Below are positions 53,429 to 62,450 of a DNA stretch of 64,000 bases, one piece after another. A program made the position numbers and the translations under genes. How positions within the stretch are numbered: the stretch's first letter is position 1; each line of letters starts with the position of its first letter. The notes under the pieces were generated by a model. It worked only from the letters and a program-made list of their open reading frames with translations. It did no database searches and was not told the origin of the DNA. Source of the stretch: Rubellimicrobium rubrum (GTDB lineage Bacteria > Pseudomonadota > Alphaproteobacteria > Rhodobacterales > Rhodobacteraceae); assembly GCF_006152115.1 (NCBI RefSeq), contig NZ_VDFU01000001.1:310001-374000 (forward strand), given 5' to 3'.

Positions 53429-54640
53429 ATGCCTGACCTTTACGGCCGCACCCTGTCCCGACGCGATCTGGCCGCCTATACCGGGTCACTGTCGGCCTAC
53501 GGCGGCGTGCGGCTGTTCACGCTGGGCGACGGGGCCGAGCGGGGCGTGCGGATGCTGGAGTTCCGGACGGGGACGGGCTTGCGCTTCACCGTCGCACTTG
53601 ACCGCGCGATGGACATCGTGGAGGTCGAGCACAAGGGCCGGTCCATCGGCTGGCACTCCCCCGCCGGGTTGCGCCACCCCGGCCTGCACGACCCCGAGGG
53701 CGAGCAGGGGCTGGCCTTCGCGCGCTCCTTCACGGGGTTCCTCGTGACCTGCGGACTCGACCACATCCTCGGGCCCGAGGAGGTCCCGGCCGACAGCTAC
53801 AACTACCCCGGCAAGACGACCATCCGCCATGTCCTCCACGGGCGCGTCACAGCCATCCCCGCGCGGCTCATCGGCTACGGCGAGCGGTGGGAGGGTAATC
53901 GCTGCATCCTCTGGGCCGAGGGGGTCGTGAGGCAGTCTGCCGTCTTCGGCGAGAACCTGCACCTTCATCGCCATATCGAAGCCGACTTGGGGGGTGACGA
54001 GATCCGCCTTTCTGACCGCGTGGTGAACGAAGGCTTCCTCAGGACGCCGCACATGTTCTTCTACCACGTCAACGTGGGGCACCCGGTGCTGGAGGAGGGC
54101 AGCCGCTACCTCGCGCCGATCCGCGACGTGGTCTGGGCCGCCCATGCCGCTCGCTACCGCGACCAGGGCGTGGGCTACAGGACCGCCCCGGCCCCCATTC
54201 TCGATTTCGTGGAACAGGTCTGGCAGCACGAGATGGCGGCCGACCCCGCTGGCGAGGTGCCGGTGGCCCTGGTCAACGACCGCCTCGGGTTCGGGATCGA
54301 GGTCGCGACGCGCAAGGACCAGCTTCCCTGCGCCTACCAGTGGCAGAACTTCCAGGCGGGCAGCTATGCCCTTGGGATCGAGCCCTCCACGCACCATGTC
54401 CTGGGCGACAACGCCGCGCGCGAGCGGGGCGAGATGATCTGGCTCGGCCCCCAGGAGGCCCGCGACTATCAGGCCCGCTTCCGCGTCCTCGACGGCGCGC
54501 AGGCCATCGCCGCCACCGAGGCGCGCATCACCGCCATCGCCGCCCAGCCCGACCACAACTTCCCCGAGCCCTCGGGGCGCTTCCGTCCCCTTCGCCCCAC
54601 GACGCCCCAAGACCTCACGACAGAGGAGGTTCCCTCATGA
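53429..54640 (+). CDS. DUF4432 / aldose 1-epimerase-like family protein
   Basis: A 403-residue protein of the galactose-mutarotase superfamily. Recognisable segments are GVRMLEFRTGTGLRFTV, ALDRAMDIVEVEHKGRSIGW, HSPAGLRHPG, FLVTCGLDHILGPEE, SYNYPGKTTIRHVLHGRV, DRVVNEGFLRTPHMFFYHVN and PCAYQWQNFQAGSYALGIEPS. The fold binds sugars and interconverts anomers; the precise function of DUF4432 members is unsettled. It overlaps the desaturase-like gene by four bases. Its presence suggests the substrate or an intermediate passes through a cyclic sugar form. Confidence 0.85.
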   Translation: MPDLYGRTLSRRDLAAYTGSLSAYGGVRLFTLGDGAERGVRMLEFRTGTGLRFTVALDRAMDIVEVEHKGRSIGWHSPAGLRHPGLHDPEGEQGLAFARSFTGFLVTCGLDHILGPEEVPADSYNYPGKTTIRHVLHGRVTAIPARLIGYGERWEGNRCILWAEGVVRQSAVFGENLHLHRHIEADLGGDEIRLSDRVVNEGFLRTPHMFFYHVNVGHPVLEEGSRYLAPIRDVVWAAHAARYRDQGVGYRTAPAPILDFVEQVWQHEMAADPAGEVPVALVNDRLGFGIEVATRKDQLPCAYQWQNFQAGSYALGIEPSTHHVLGDNAARERGEMIWLGPQEARDYQARFRVLDGAQAIAATEARITAIAAQPDHNFPEPSGRFRPLRPTTPQDLTTEEVPS

Positions 54641-55782
54641 CCAGCATTCCGTCCCCCACCCCGCCCCGCTCTCACCGCCCGCTGTCCGATTATGCCCTGA
54701 CGGGGGACGCCTCCCGCCGGGCGGTCGAGATGGGACTTTCGGCGGCCGAGTGGTACCACACCGAAGTGCCGCGCAAGGTCATGAAGGAGTTGATGACCCG
54801 CACCGACGGCCCGGCGATCCGCGACACGGCGATCTGGATCGTGCTGCACATCCTGACCGCCGCGGGGGGCATCTACTTCTGGGGCACCCTCTGGTGCGTC
54901 CCCTTCTGGATCGCCTACGGCGTCCTCTACGGCTCGGCCTGCGACTCGCGCTGGCACGAATGCGGACACGGCACGGCCTTTCGCACGGGCTGGATGAACG
55001 ACGCGGTTTATCACATCGCCAGCTTCCAGGTGATGCGGAACCCGGTGAACTGGCGCTGGAGCCACGCGCGCCACCACACCGACACCATCATCGTCGGCCG
55101 CGACGCCGAGATCGCTTGGATGCACCCCGTCCGCTTAAGCCTCAAGGCGCTGGCCTATGTGGGCATCGTCGACGCCTGGCAGTCCTTCAAGGTCATCTGG
55201 CGCAACGCGCGCGGCGAGATCACTGGCGAGGAGAAGGACTACATCCCCGAAACCGAATGGCCCAAGGTCATCTACTGGGCGCGCGTCCACATGACGATCT
55301 ATGGTCTCACCGCGCTCGTGGCCCTGGGGATGCTCCTGGGCGGGATGGGGTGGAAGTCGATCATCCCCTTCATGGTGATCGGCCTGCCGCGCCTTTTCGG
55401 CTGCTGGCACATGGTGATGACCGGCCTCCTCCAGCACGGCGGGCTGGCCGAGGACGTGCTCGACCACCGGCTTAACAGCCGGACGGTCTATATGAACCCG
55501 ATCAGCCGCTGGATTTATTGGAACATGAACTACCACGTGGAGCACCACATGTTCCCCATGGTGCCCTACCACGCGCTGCCCCGCCTCCACGAGATCATCA
55601 AGCACGACCTGCCCACGCCGAACCCCTCGATCTGGGCGGCCTACCGCGAGATGTTCGGGGCCGTCATGCGCCAGCGCCGCGAGCCCGGCTACTACCTCCA
55701 GCGCGAGTTGCCGCCCACCGCGCGGCCTTACAAGGTCGAGCTTCATGACGCCCGCGCAGTGCCCGAGCGCGCACCGGCCTGA
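54637..55782 (+). CDS. mocD: Membrane fatty-acid-desaturase-type oxygenase, MocD-like
   Basis: A 381-residue di-iron membrane enzyme. Its ATG lies inside the preceding stop with an AGAGGAGG site. The three His boxes are intact: HECGH (107-111), HARHH (143-147) and HVEHH (300-304). Hydrophobic segments are near residues 64-100 and 220-265. Unlike lipid desaturases, MocD-type members work with a Rieske ferredoxin (MocE) and are implicated in oxidative removal of the O-methyl group of rhizopine. A MocE homologue lies 5 kb away, so the pair is available. Demethylation is inferred from that precedent; a hydroxylase or ordinary desaturase remains possible. Confidence 0.88.
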   Translation: MTSIPSPTPPRSHRPLSDYALTGDASRRAVEMGLSAAEWYHTEVPRKVMKELMTRTDGPAIRDTAIWIVLHILTAAGGIYFWGTLWCVPFWIAYGVLYGSACDSRWHECGHGTAFRTGWMNDAVYHIASFQVMRNPVNWRWSHARHHTDTIIVGRDAEIAWMHPVRLSLKALAYVGIVDAWQSFKVIWRNARGEITGEEKDYIPETEWPKVIYWARVHMTIYGLTALVALGMLLGGMGWKSIIPFMVIGLPRLFGCWHMVMTGLLQHGGLAEDVLDHRLNSRTVYMNPISRWIYWNMNYHVEHHMFPMVPYHALPRLHEIIKHDLPTPNPSIWAAYREMFGAVMRQRREPGYYLQRELPPTARPYKVELHDARAVPERAPA

Positions 55783-55797
55783 CCCCCCTCGGACCTC

Positions 55798-56631
55798 ATG
55801 GGACAGATGATGCGAAGAAAGCCGACCGTCGCCGACCTCCGGGCCCTCAAGGGGCGGCGCCAGCTCACCATGTTGCGCTACTTCAGCCTGGAGGAGGCCG
55901 GGGCCGCCGAACAGGCGGGGATCGACATCGCCTCGGTCCCGCCCGAGATCGCGGCCGATCCTCGCCACCGCGAGGTGGCACCCAGCATCTTCACCATGAC
56001 CGGTCTCACGCATCTGGAGGCCGGCACGCCCGAGGACTATCTTCGCTGGTCGGGCGACGCGCTCCAGAAAGGCGCAGATGCCATCTATTGCTCGGGCAGC
56101 CTGCGGACGGTCGAGTACCTCGCCAGGGAGCACATCCCCGTAGTGGGCCACGTGGGCCTCGTCCCCTCGCGCGCGACCTGGACGGGCGGCTTCAAGGCCG
56201 TGGGCAAGACGGCCGAGGCGGCGCTGCGCCTCCTTGATGAGGTCAGGGCCTACGAAAGCGCTGGCACCTTTGCGGTGGAGATCGAGGTCGTGCCAGTCGA
56301 GGTCGCGACCGCCATCAGCGAGCGCGTAGGGATCCTCCTGTGGTCGATGGGCGCTGGCCCGGGCTGCGACGCACAATACCTCTTCGCCAACGACATCCTG
56401 GGCACCACCGAGGGCCACGTCCCCCGTCACGCCAAGCCGTACCGTGACTTCCGCGCCGAGTACGCCCGCCTGCAAGCCGAGCGCGTTGCCGCCTTCCGTG
56501 AGTTCATCGCTGACGTGGAAAGCGGCGCCTATCCCGAGGACCGGCATATCGTCCGCCTGCCCGACGACGAGATCGAGGCCTTCATGAACGGACTCGAGGA
56601 AAGGACAGTAGATGCAGATGCCGCAGGCTGA
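55798..56631 (+). CDS. Divergent ketopantoate hydroxymethyltransferase (PanB)-like protein
   Basis: A 277-residue TIM-barrel protein similar to PanB along its length: KPTVADLRALKGRRQLTML at the start, then IPVVGHVGLVP, GGFKAVGKTAEAALRLLDEV, FAVEIEVVPVEVA, the GAGPGCDAQYL signature and ADVESGAYPEDRH near the end. The usual metal-site GDSLGM loop is replaced by SVPPEIAADPRH, and the Asp-Met-Pro strand is changed, while the catalytic Glu in EIEVVP is kept. It is therefore unlikely to be ordinary PanB. Last in the moc-like run, 15 bases after the oxygenase gene; capture or transfer of a one-carbon unit is an attractive but unproven role. Start choice among 55798, 55807 and 55810 is uncertain. Confidence 0.82.
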   Translation: MGQMMRRKPTVADLRALKGRRQLTMLRYFSLEEAGAAEQAGIDIASVPPEIAADPRHREVAPSIFTMTGLTHLEAGTPEDYLRWSGDALQKGADAIYCSGSLRTVEYLAREHIPVVGHVGLVPSRATWTGGFKAVGKTAEAALRLLDEVRAYESAGTFAVEIEVVPVEVATAISERVGILLWSMGAGPGCDAQYLFANDILGTTEGHVPRHAKPYRDFRAEYARLQAERVAAFREFIADVESGAYPEDRHIVRLPDDEIEAFMNGLEERTVDADAAG

Positions 56632-56759
56632 GAGGGCCTCGGGCGCGCGTCCGACCCCGTGGGTCCCGGGCCCTTCCCGCCCTGCGCCGCCTCGCGGGGG
56701 TGCTGTCAGACGGATGCGAACTTTGTCTCGCTTTCGACGGGTGTGCTCTGTCTGATGCG

Positions 56760-56990
56760 GCACAGCGCGCCCGCCACTGAGCAAGTGCGGCGGTCCGACT
56801 GGCCTTGTAGGTGTCTCGGCTGGAAAGGTCCCGGTCGGCCGCGAAGTGGTTGAGGACAGAAGAGTGAACTGAGACGAACTTCCGCAGCGTTTTCATTCTG
56901 CGGAACCGAAACATTGCGCGCTCACGCCGTCGAAATGGTTGGGGGAGGTTCTCGGCCCGGTTGTTGAGCCAGCGTCCGGTGATGCTCTAG
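56760..56990 (-). mobile_element. IS6-family transposase remnant, copy 5 (C-terminal part)
   Basis: The minus strand reads TGRWLNNRAENLPQPFRRRE, RAMFRFRRMKTLRKFVSVHS, SVLNHFAADRDLSSRDTY and ALAQWRARCA, the C-terminal end of an IS6 transposase with the conserved NNRAEN and RRRER region containing the last catalytic Glu. The N-terminal half is absent. CTGTCAGACGG at 56704 may mark the element's outer end. Between this and the PanB-like stop lie about 130 bases without a gene. Confidence 0.8.
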
Positions 56991-57119
56991 CCGGTCACAG
57001 GGGAACTCAGCCCGCTTACGAAACGTAGAACATCGCTCTGTTTGGCCCTCTGCGCAGGAGGCCAGGAACTTGAGGTGCTCTCAGGTGGTTAGCAGGCCGT
57101 CACCGAGACGGGAGCGAGT

Positions 57120-58175
57120 ATGGCAGAGTTTGAACCCAGTGCGACGGTCCGCCTGACGTTCGACAGCCAAGCCTCCACTCCCGGGGTCAAGGGTCCGCAG
57201 CATAACGCCTCCTGCGTCATCCACGCTGACGACACGCTGTTCCTGGCCTGCGACGAAGGCGCCACTCTGGAGCGGCTGCTCCGGCATGGCCAAGGCTTTG
57301 CCGGCCATCGCCGCATCCGACTGGGGGAGCTGATTGATCTGCCGGGCGGGTCGGACAGCGAGATGGACATCGAGGGCCTGTCCATCGAGGGCGACTGGTT
57401 GTGGGTGGTGGGTTCGCAGTCGCTCAAGCGCAAGAAGCTGCACGCGCGCGGACAGGCCGACGTCCCTTTGGCCAAGCTCGCCAGGGTGGACTGGCAGCCC
57501 AACCGGCAGTTCCTGGGCCGCTTCCCTCTCGTGCGGCACGAGGGCGGCCTCTGGCCGGTCGCGCAGGATGGCGAGCGACGGGCGATGCACCTGAAGTTCA
57601 GGGGCCGAGGGCAGCTGCGACGCTGGCTCGCCAAGGACCCTCATCTCGCGCCGTTCCTAGAGATCCCCTCCAAAGAGAACGGGCTTGACGTGGAGGGGAT
57701 TGCCACGCGCGGCGACCGGGTCTGGTTGGGGCTCCGCGGCCCCGTCCTGGGGCGCCGAGCCGTGATCCTGGAGTTGGAGCTACGGCCGACCAGGAAGGGC
57801 CACCTGAAGGCCAGCCGCATTGATGGCCAGGCACGGCTGCGCAAGCACCTCGTCGACACCAACGGCGAGGGCATCCGAGACATGAAGTGGGACGGCGATG
57901 ATCTTCTCCTCATCACCGGCCCGGTGCTTTCGGGCAGGGGCCCTACCTCTATCCGGCGCTTGCCCGGCTTTGCCCGTCAGCTCGAGCGCGGTGTCGTCGG
58001 ACCCGAAGAGGTCACTCTGGCCTGCGACCTGCCCGACCGCGGGGAAGTGGACCATCCCGAAGGGCTCACGAGGTGGGACGGAACGGACTGGCTCGTAGTC
58101 CATGACAGCCCGGACCCCAAGCGGGTCAGCAATGAGCCGCCCTCCTTGGACGCGGAAGTCTGGACGCTGCGGTGA
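57120..58175 (+). CDS. DUF3616 domain protein
   Basis: A 351-residue protein matching DUF3616, an all-beta, propeller-like family of unknown function. Segments are NASCVIHADDTLFLACDEGA, SEMDIEGLSIEGDWLWVVGS, SKENGLDVEGIATRGDRVWLG and VDTNGEGIRDMKWDGDDLLL, the repeated DxEGxxxxGDxLWxxG pattern of propeller blades. GGGAG precedes the ATG. No signal peptide, so probably cytosolic. It is flanked on both sides by IS6-derived sequence and has no operon partner. Confidence 0.87.
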   Translation: MAEFEPSATVRLTFDSQASTPGVKGPQHNASCVIHADDTLFLACDEGATLERLLRHGQGFAGHRRIRLGELIDLPGGSDSEMDIEGLSIEGDWLWVVGSQSLKRKKLHARGQADVPLAKLARVDWQPNRQFLGRFPLVRHEGGLWPVAQDGERRAMHLKFRGRGQLRRWLAKDPHLAPFLEIPSKENGLDVEGIATRGDRVWLGLRGPVLGRRAVILELELRPTRKGHLKASRIDGQARLRKHLVDTNGEGIRDMKWDGDDLLLITGPVLSGRGPTSIRRLPGFARQLERGVVGPEEVTLACDLPDRGEVDHPEGLTRWDGTDWLVVHDSPDPKRVSNEPPSLDAEVWTLR

Positions 58176-58222
58176 GTGGCAACGGCCGGAGCGGTGCGCA
58201 CGAGCCTAGGCGCTGGGAGGCT

Positions 58223-58380
58223 CTGTCAGACTGATCAGTAGAGGCCGGCTCCTCCTGCCCTGCCCTGCGGGCGTCTGGGCATCAGATCAACGTAGCTTGG
58301 CTCAAATCCAAGGGGATCAACTGGGGACCCACCGACCGATCGCTCCGTCTGACTGCCACGCTGGTTTAGTCTGACAATGC
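58223..58380. repeat. ~158-bp repeat with inverted ends, copy C (beside IS6 copy 6)
   Basis: Starts CTGTCAGACTGATCAG and ends GGTTTAGTCTGACAATGC, giving a clear inverted pair CTGTCAGACT / AGTCTGACA. Interior landmarks are CTGCCCTGCGGGCGTCTGG, TTGGCTCAAATCCAAG and CGACCGATCGCTCCG. It abuts an IS6 N-terminal remnant on the right. Confidence 0.7.
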
Positions 58381-58509
58381 CTACTCAAAGTGTCACGGTC
58401 AGGCCGATCACCTCTGGTAAGTTTTGAAGTAACGGAACGGGCTTGGCTTGGTCATGCCCCGAAGTGCAGCTGGCCACCTGCCCGGCTCAAGCCAAGTTTG
58501 GCTGACAGG
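58381..58509 (-). mobile_element. IS6-family remnant, copy 6 (N-terminal scrap and end)
   Basis: Minus-strand MTKPSPFRYFKTYQR corresponds to the transposase N-terminus (MTQRSPFRCLKTSPE in copy 4). The right end reads CAAGTTTGGCTGACAGGG, matching the outer end of the other copies. Nearly the whole transposase is deleted, leaving the element's two ends and the adjoining repeat. Confidence 0.65.
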
Positions 58510-58614
58510 GTCCCGTCTTGGCATGTTCGCACGTCTTTATGGCACCGTCGCCCGCTGCATCCCCCGTTCCGCCAAGCTGACATGTTAGTTGTTGCAGAGG
58601 AGGCAGGAAGAGAA

Positions 58615-59399
58615 ATGACCGACGCCTTTCCCCGTGTGTTCAGATAGGCCAAGCCGGTCATTGCCATGGTTCACCTAGGCGCGCTGCCCGGAGCACCGCT
58701 CTGCGATGAGGCACTAGGGGTGGAAGGGCTGATCGACGGCGCCCGCGCCGACCTCCAGGCGCTCTAGGCCGCCGGCGTCGACGCCGTCATGTTCAGCACC
58801 GGGAACGACCGCCTCTACGGGATGGAGGTGGATACCGCCTCGACCGCCACGATGGCCTATGTCGTCGGCTGCCTGCGGCCCGAGATCACGGCTCCGTTCG
58901 GGGTCAATGTCCTGTGGAATCCAATGGCAACCGTGGCCCTCACCGCCGCTACCGGGGCTGCCTTCGTGCGCGAAATCTTCACCGGCACCTACGCCTCCGC
59001 CATAGGCATTTGCTCCCTGACGCGGGCGAGCCTATGCGCTACCGCAACCGGCTCGCCCGTCGCGACCTCGCCATGCTCTACAATATCTCGGCCGAGTTCG
59101 CGGACAGCCTCGACGGCCGTCCCCCGTCCGACCGCGCCCGCTCCGCCGTTCTCTCCTCGATCCCCGACGCAGTCCTCGTCTCGGGCCAGATCACCGGAGA
59201 GGCCGCGCGGATGGAGGATCTCGAAGCCGTCAAGCGGGTGCTACCGTCCACGGCTGTCCTCGCCAACACCGGCCTTGAGCACGACACCGTGGACGAGGTT
59301 CTGCGCATCGCGGACGGCTGCATGGTGGGTTCCGCGCTCAAGGTCGATGGTCACACCTGGAACGCAGTGGACCCGGAGAGCGTCAAGGCCGCCCGATGA
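58615..59399 (+). pseudogene. BtpA/SgcQ family protein, pseudogene
   Basis: ATG 58615 with an upstream AGGAAG site opens MTDAFPRVFR and meets TAG at 58645. The frame continues AKPVIAMVHLGALPGAPLCDE, a second TAG at 58765, then AAGVDAVMFSTGNDRLYGMEV and PFGVNVLWNPMATVALTAAT. Near 59015 a frameshift moves the rest (DLAMLYNISAEFADSL, VLVSGQITGEAARMEDLE, GCMVGSALKVDG) to the second frame, ending at 59399. The order is that of BtpA/SgcQ TIM-barrel proteins of uncertain function that accompany sugar-uptake operons. Two stops plus a shift make it non-functional. It overlaps the next pseudogene in an ATGA arrangement, so the original operon layout is preserved. Confidence 0.85.
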
Positions 59400-60478
59400 G
59401 CCTCCGCGACGACTTCTCGGCGCGCTGCCTCCTCCCCGCCCTCTCGACCCACGATGAGACCGTCGCAGGTTGGCTTCGCGACCGTCTCTCGGACCTTGGA
59501 CTGTCCTCACGCACGGACCGCCTGGCCAACCTGATCCTGACCCTTCCGGGCGAGCCTGACCGTTCTTCCGTCATGGTTTCTGCCTACATGGATTAGCTCG
59601 GCTTCTTCGTGCGCAAGGTCGAGCCGATGGACTTGTCCGGGTGGAGCGCATGGGCGGCGTGGCCGAGAAGGCGATGCTCGCGGGGGCCGTCCTCCTCTGC
59701 CCGCCCGGCCGCGATCCCGTTCCCGGCGTCATCATGACCAAGGCTCACCACGCGACCCAGCCGGGCGAGAGGTACAGGGTCCCCACCGCCTCCGAGATCT
59801 GCATCGACACCGGCCACGCATCCCGCACCGCCGTCGAGGCCGCCGGCACCCGCATCGGCACCCCGGTCGTCTACCATCCCCGTGTCCCGCCCCTCGCGAA
59901 CGACCGCTTCGCCGGCACCGCCGTGGACGATCGCGCCGGCTGCGCCGTCCTCCTCGACGTGGCCCGCGCTGATGAACCGGCAGGGCGTCCCAACGGTTCA
60001 CCTCGTCTGGTCCGTCCAGGAGGAGTTCAACCTGCGCGGCGCCGTCGTCGCAGCCCAGACCCTCAAGCCCGACGCCGCAATCCAGTTCGACCTCATGCTC
60101 GCCACCGACACGCCCGACATGGCCGACCGGGACGAGATGGCCGTGGGCAGCGGGCCTGGCACGAGCCTTTACTCCTTCCATGGGCGCGGCACCCTGAACG
60201 GCGTGACCCCACACCCTGCCCTCGTCAGCCTGATCGAGGACACCGCCGAGGCCGAGGGGATGCAGCTCCAGCGCTTCGCCCAAGTGGGCGTCCCCACGGA
60301 CCTCTCCTCGGTCCAGATGGTCGGCGAGGACGCCGCCTCCATCGACCTCGGCTTCCCCATGCGACACTCCCACTCGGCGCTGGAGGTTTGCGACCGCCGC
60401 GACCTCAAGTCCCTCTCCCGCCTTCTTGTGGCGGCGCTGGACCGAATCGGACCGGACCTGAAGCTGGAGCGTGGTTGA
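59396..60478 (+). pseudogene. M42 family metallopeptidase (SgcX/FrvX-like), pseudogene
   Basis: MSLRDDFSARCLLPALSTHD opens the frame. The metal-binding segment expected as AHMDELGF reads AYMD followed by TAG at 59594, so a His ligand is replaced and the next Glu codon is a stop. A frameshift near 59637 leads to VERMGGVAEKAMLAGAVLL, AGTAVDDRAGCAVLLDVA (the AxDDRxG metal motif), and a second shift near 59970 to VHLVWSVQEEFNLRGA, the catalytic Glu-Glu, and MRHSHSALEVCDRRDL. Gene order and fold match M42 aminopeptidases found in SgcQ/SgcX-type carbohydrate operons. Clearly inactive. Confidence 0.85.
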
Positions 60479-61895
60479 TGGCGATCACCATGGGCGTCGA
60501 CATCGGCACCTTCGAGTCGAAGGGAGTCCTCGTCGACAACGGCCGCGTCCCGGCCTTGCCGAGCATCGACCGGAAGAGGACTGGCGGGACGCCGTCACCC
60601 ACCTCTGCCGCGCTCTCCTTGCCAAGGTGCCGGGCGCCCAGGTCGAGGCCCTCGCCATCAGTGCCATCGGCCCGTGCTGCCTGCCCGTGGACGAGTCCGG
60701 CTCGCCCCTCCGCACCGGCATCCTCTACGGCGTGGACACCCGCGCCACCGCCGAGATTGCCGAGCTGAATGAGCGGCTCGGCAGGGAATACATCCTCGCC
60801 CTCGCCGGTGCCGCCCTCACCTCCCAGGCCGTAGGCCCCAAGATCCTTTGGCTCCAGCGCAACGAGCCCGGGGTTTGGTCCTGCACGGCGCGGCTGCACA
60901 CCTCGACGAGCTTCATCCTCGAACGCCTGACGGGTGCCTTCGCGATGGACCACTACACCGCCGCGAGCTGGGCGCCCCTTTACGACATGGCGCGCCAAGC
61001 CTGGGCCGCAGACCTCCTAGGTATCCGCGAACCGCCTCAACTGCCCGATCTGGTCCGCCGAGATCGCCGGCTACGTCACTGCCGAGGCCGCCCATGCCAC
61101 TGGCCTGCCTGAAGGCCTCCCCGCCACGACCGGAACCATCGACACGGCCGCTGAGGCGGTCTCGGTCGGCGTCCCCCGCCCGGGCGATCTGATGCTGATG
61201 TATGGCTCCACCGTCTTCGTCATCGAGATCACCTCAGGCCGCGTCACCGACCCGCGACCCTGGACCGCCCCTTGGCTCTTTCCGGGTCAGCATGCTGCCA
61301 TGGCCGGCCTCGCAATCTCTGGCACTCTGACCCAGCGGTTCCGCGAGGTCGTGGCCCCGGGCCTCCATCGCGACACTGCCTTCGAGAGCCTTGCCCGAGA
61401 GGCCGAGACCTTACCACCCGGCGCGCGCGGCCTTCTCTGAATGCCCTACTTGTCGGGCGAGCGGACCCCGATCCATGACCCTATGGCGCGGGGCGTGTTC
61501 TTTGGCCTGAACCTCACCCACACGCGCGGGAACCCTTTCCGCCCCGCCCTTGAAAGCATCTCCGCCGCAACTCGCCAGATCGTAGAGGCCGGGGCGGCTC
61601 CGACCCGTGTCATAGCCGTGGGCGGCGGTACCAAGATGTCGCCTTGGCTCCAAGCTACGTCCGACATGACCGGCCTGCCACAGGAGCCTCGCTGCGTCAC
61701 GCTTGGGGCCGCCTATGAGAATGGTTTTCTCGCCGCCCTCGCCCTTGGCGTGGCGCAGGCTGAGGACATCGACATTTGGAACCCGCCGGAGGGACCGTCG
61801 AACCTCGCGACGTCCCCGCCTACGCGAAGAGCTATCCCCTCTTCCGACGTCTCTACGAGCAGACCAAGGACCTTATGCACGAGTTACCGGCCTGA
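60478..61895 (+). pseudogene. FGGY family carbohydrate kinase, pseudogene
   Basis: MAITMGVDIGTFESKGVLVDN is the ATPase-fold N-terminus. A shift with likely loss of some codons near 60545 leads to GLAEHRPEEDWRDAVTHLCR, ILYGVDTRATAEIAEL and LTGAFAMDHYTAASWAPLYD. Another shift near 61026 leads to EIAGYVTAEAAHATGLPEG. TGA at 61438 interrupts ARGLL-stop-MPYLSGERTP, a highly conserved kinase segment. VIAVGGGTKMSPWLQATSDM and AYENGFLAALALGVA follow, with a last shift near 61797 before AYAKSYPLFRRLYEQTKDL and the stop at 61895. Similar to xylulokinase-like FGGY kinases. It was the third gene of the decayed operon. Confidence 0.85.
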
Positions 61896-62028
61896 CCGTC
61901 AGACAAAGAGGTCCGGCCGTTCCTTCCCCAGCCGCTCCACCTGCGCCACGACCCGCCGCAGTGCTTGGCGTTGGTCATTTCCAGGGCGGTAGGCCGAGAT
62001 CGGAACTGGCACCACCCCTCCTCGCTGC

Positions 62029-62193
62029 AGTGTCAGAGAACATAGACCGAGGCGCCGCCTCAACCGCTCTGCCCTGCTTTCGTTCGGGCACAAGAGACAG
62101 GATCAGGGTTTTTTGGCACGTACCCAATAGGAGTTACCGGAAACAAACTGGCCGAGCGCCTCCGGACGCGACTATGCATACTTCCTCTGATTA
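62029..62193. repeat. ~158-bp repeat with inverted ends, copy D (solo)
   Basis: Starts AGTGTCAGAGAACATAG and ends ATACTTCCTCTGATTACG. Interior landmarks are CTGCCCTGCTTTCGTTCGG, GGATCAGGGTTTTTTGGC and GGCCGAGCGCCTCCGG. No transposase sequence is recognisable within the rest of 61896-62450, where no gene is seen either. Confidence 0.55.
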
Positions 62194-62450
62194 CGAGCTT
62201 CGTCGGGCTTTCTGCTCTTAGGGTACAACCTCTCCCCTGCTGCGGCCGGCTGTGTCCGCCTTGGTGATCTGCTCGCGACAGTAAGGTTTACAGCGCTGGG
62301 CCCGGTCGCGGGCGTGCTGGGTTCCGACCCGATCAGGACCCGGGCGGTTGTTCGGGTGGACGGCCCTCCCAGGCAAGTAAGCTGACCGGGCCCGGGGTGC
62401 GATCTTCGGCAGGGCTGGACTAGACCATCGTTCCCTTTCACAGGTGCGGC

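Noticed and set aside
55135-56784. Minus-strand open frame of 549 codons over the oxygenase and PanB-like genes
   Set aside because: The plus strand has His boxes and PanB motifs in frame; the reverse frame has no recognisable domain.
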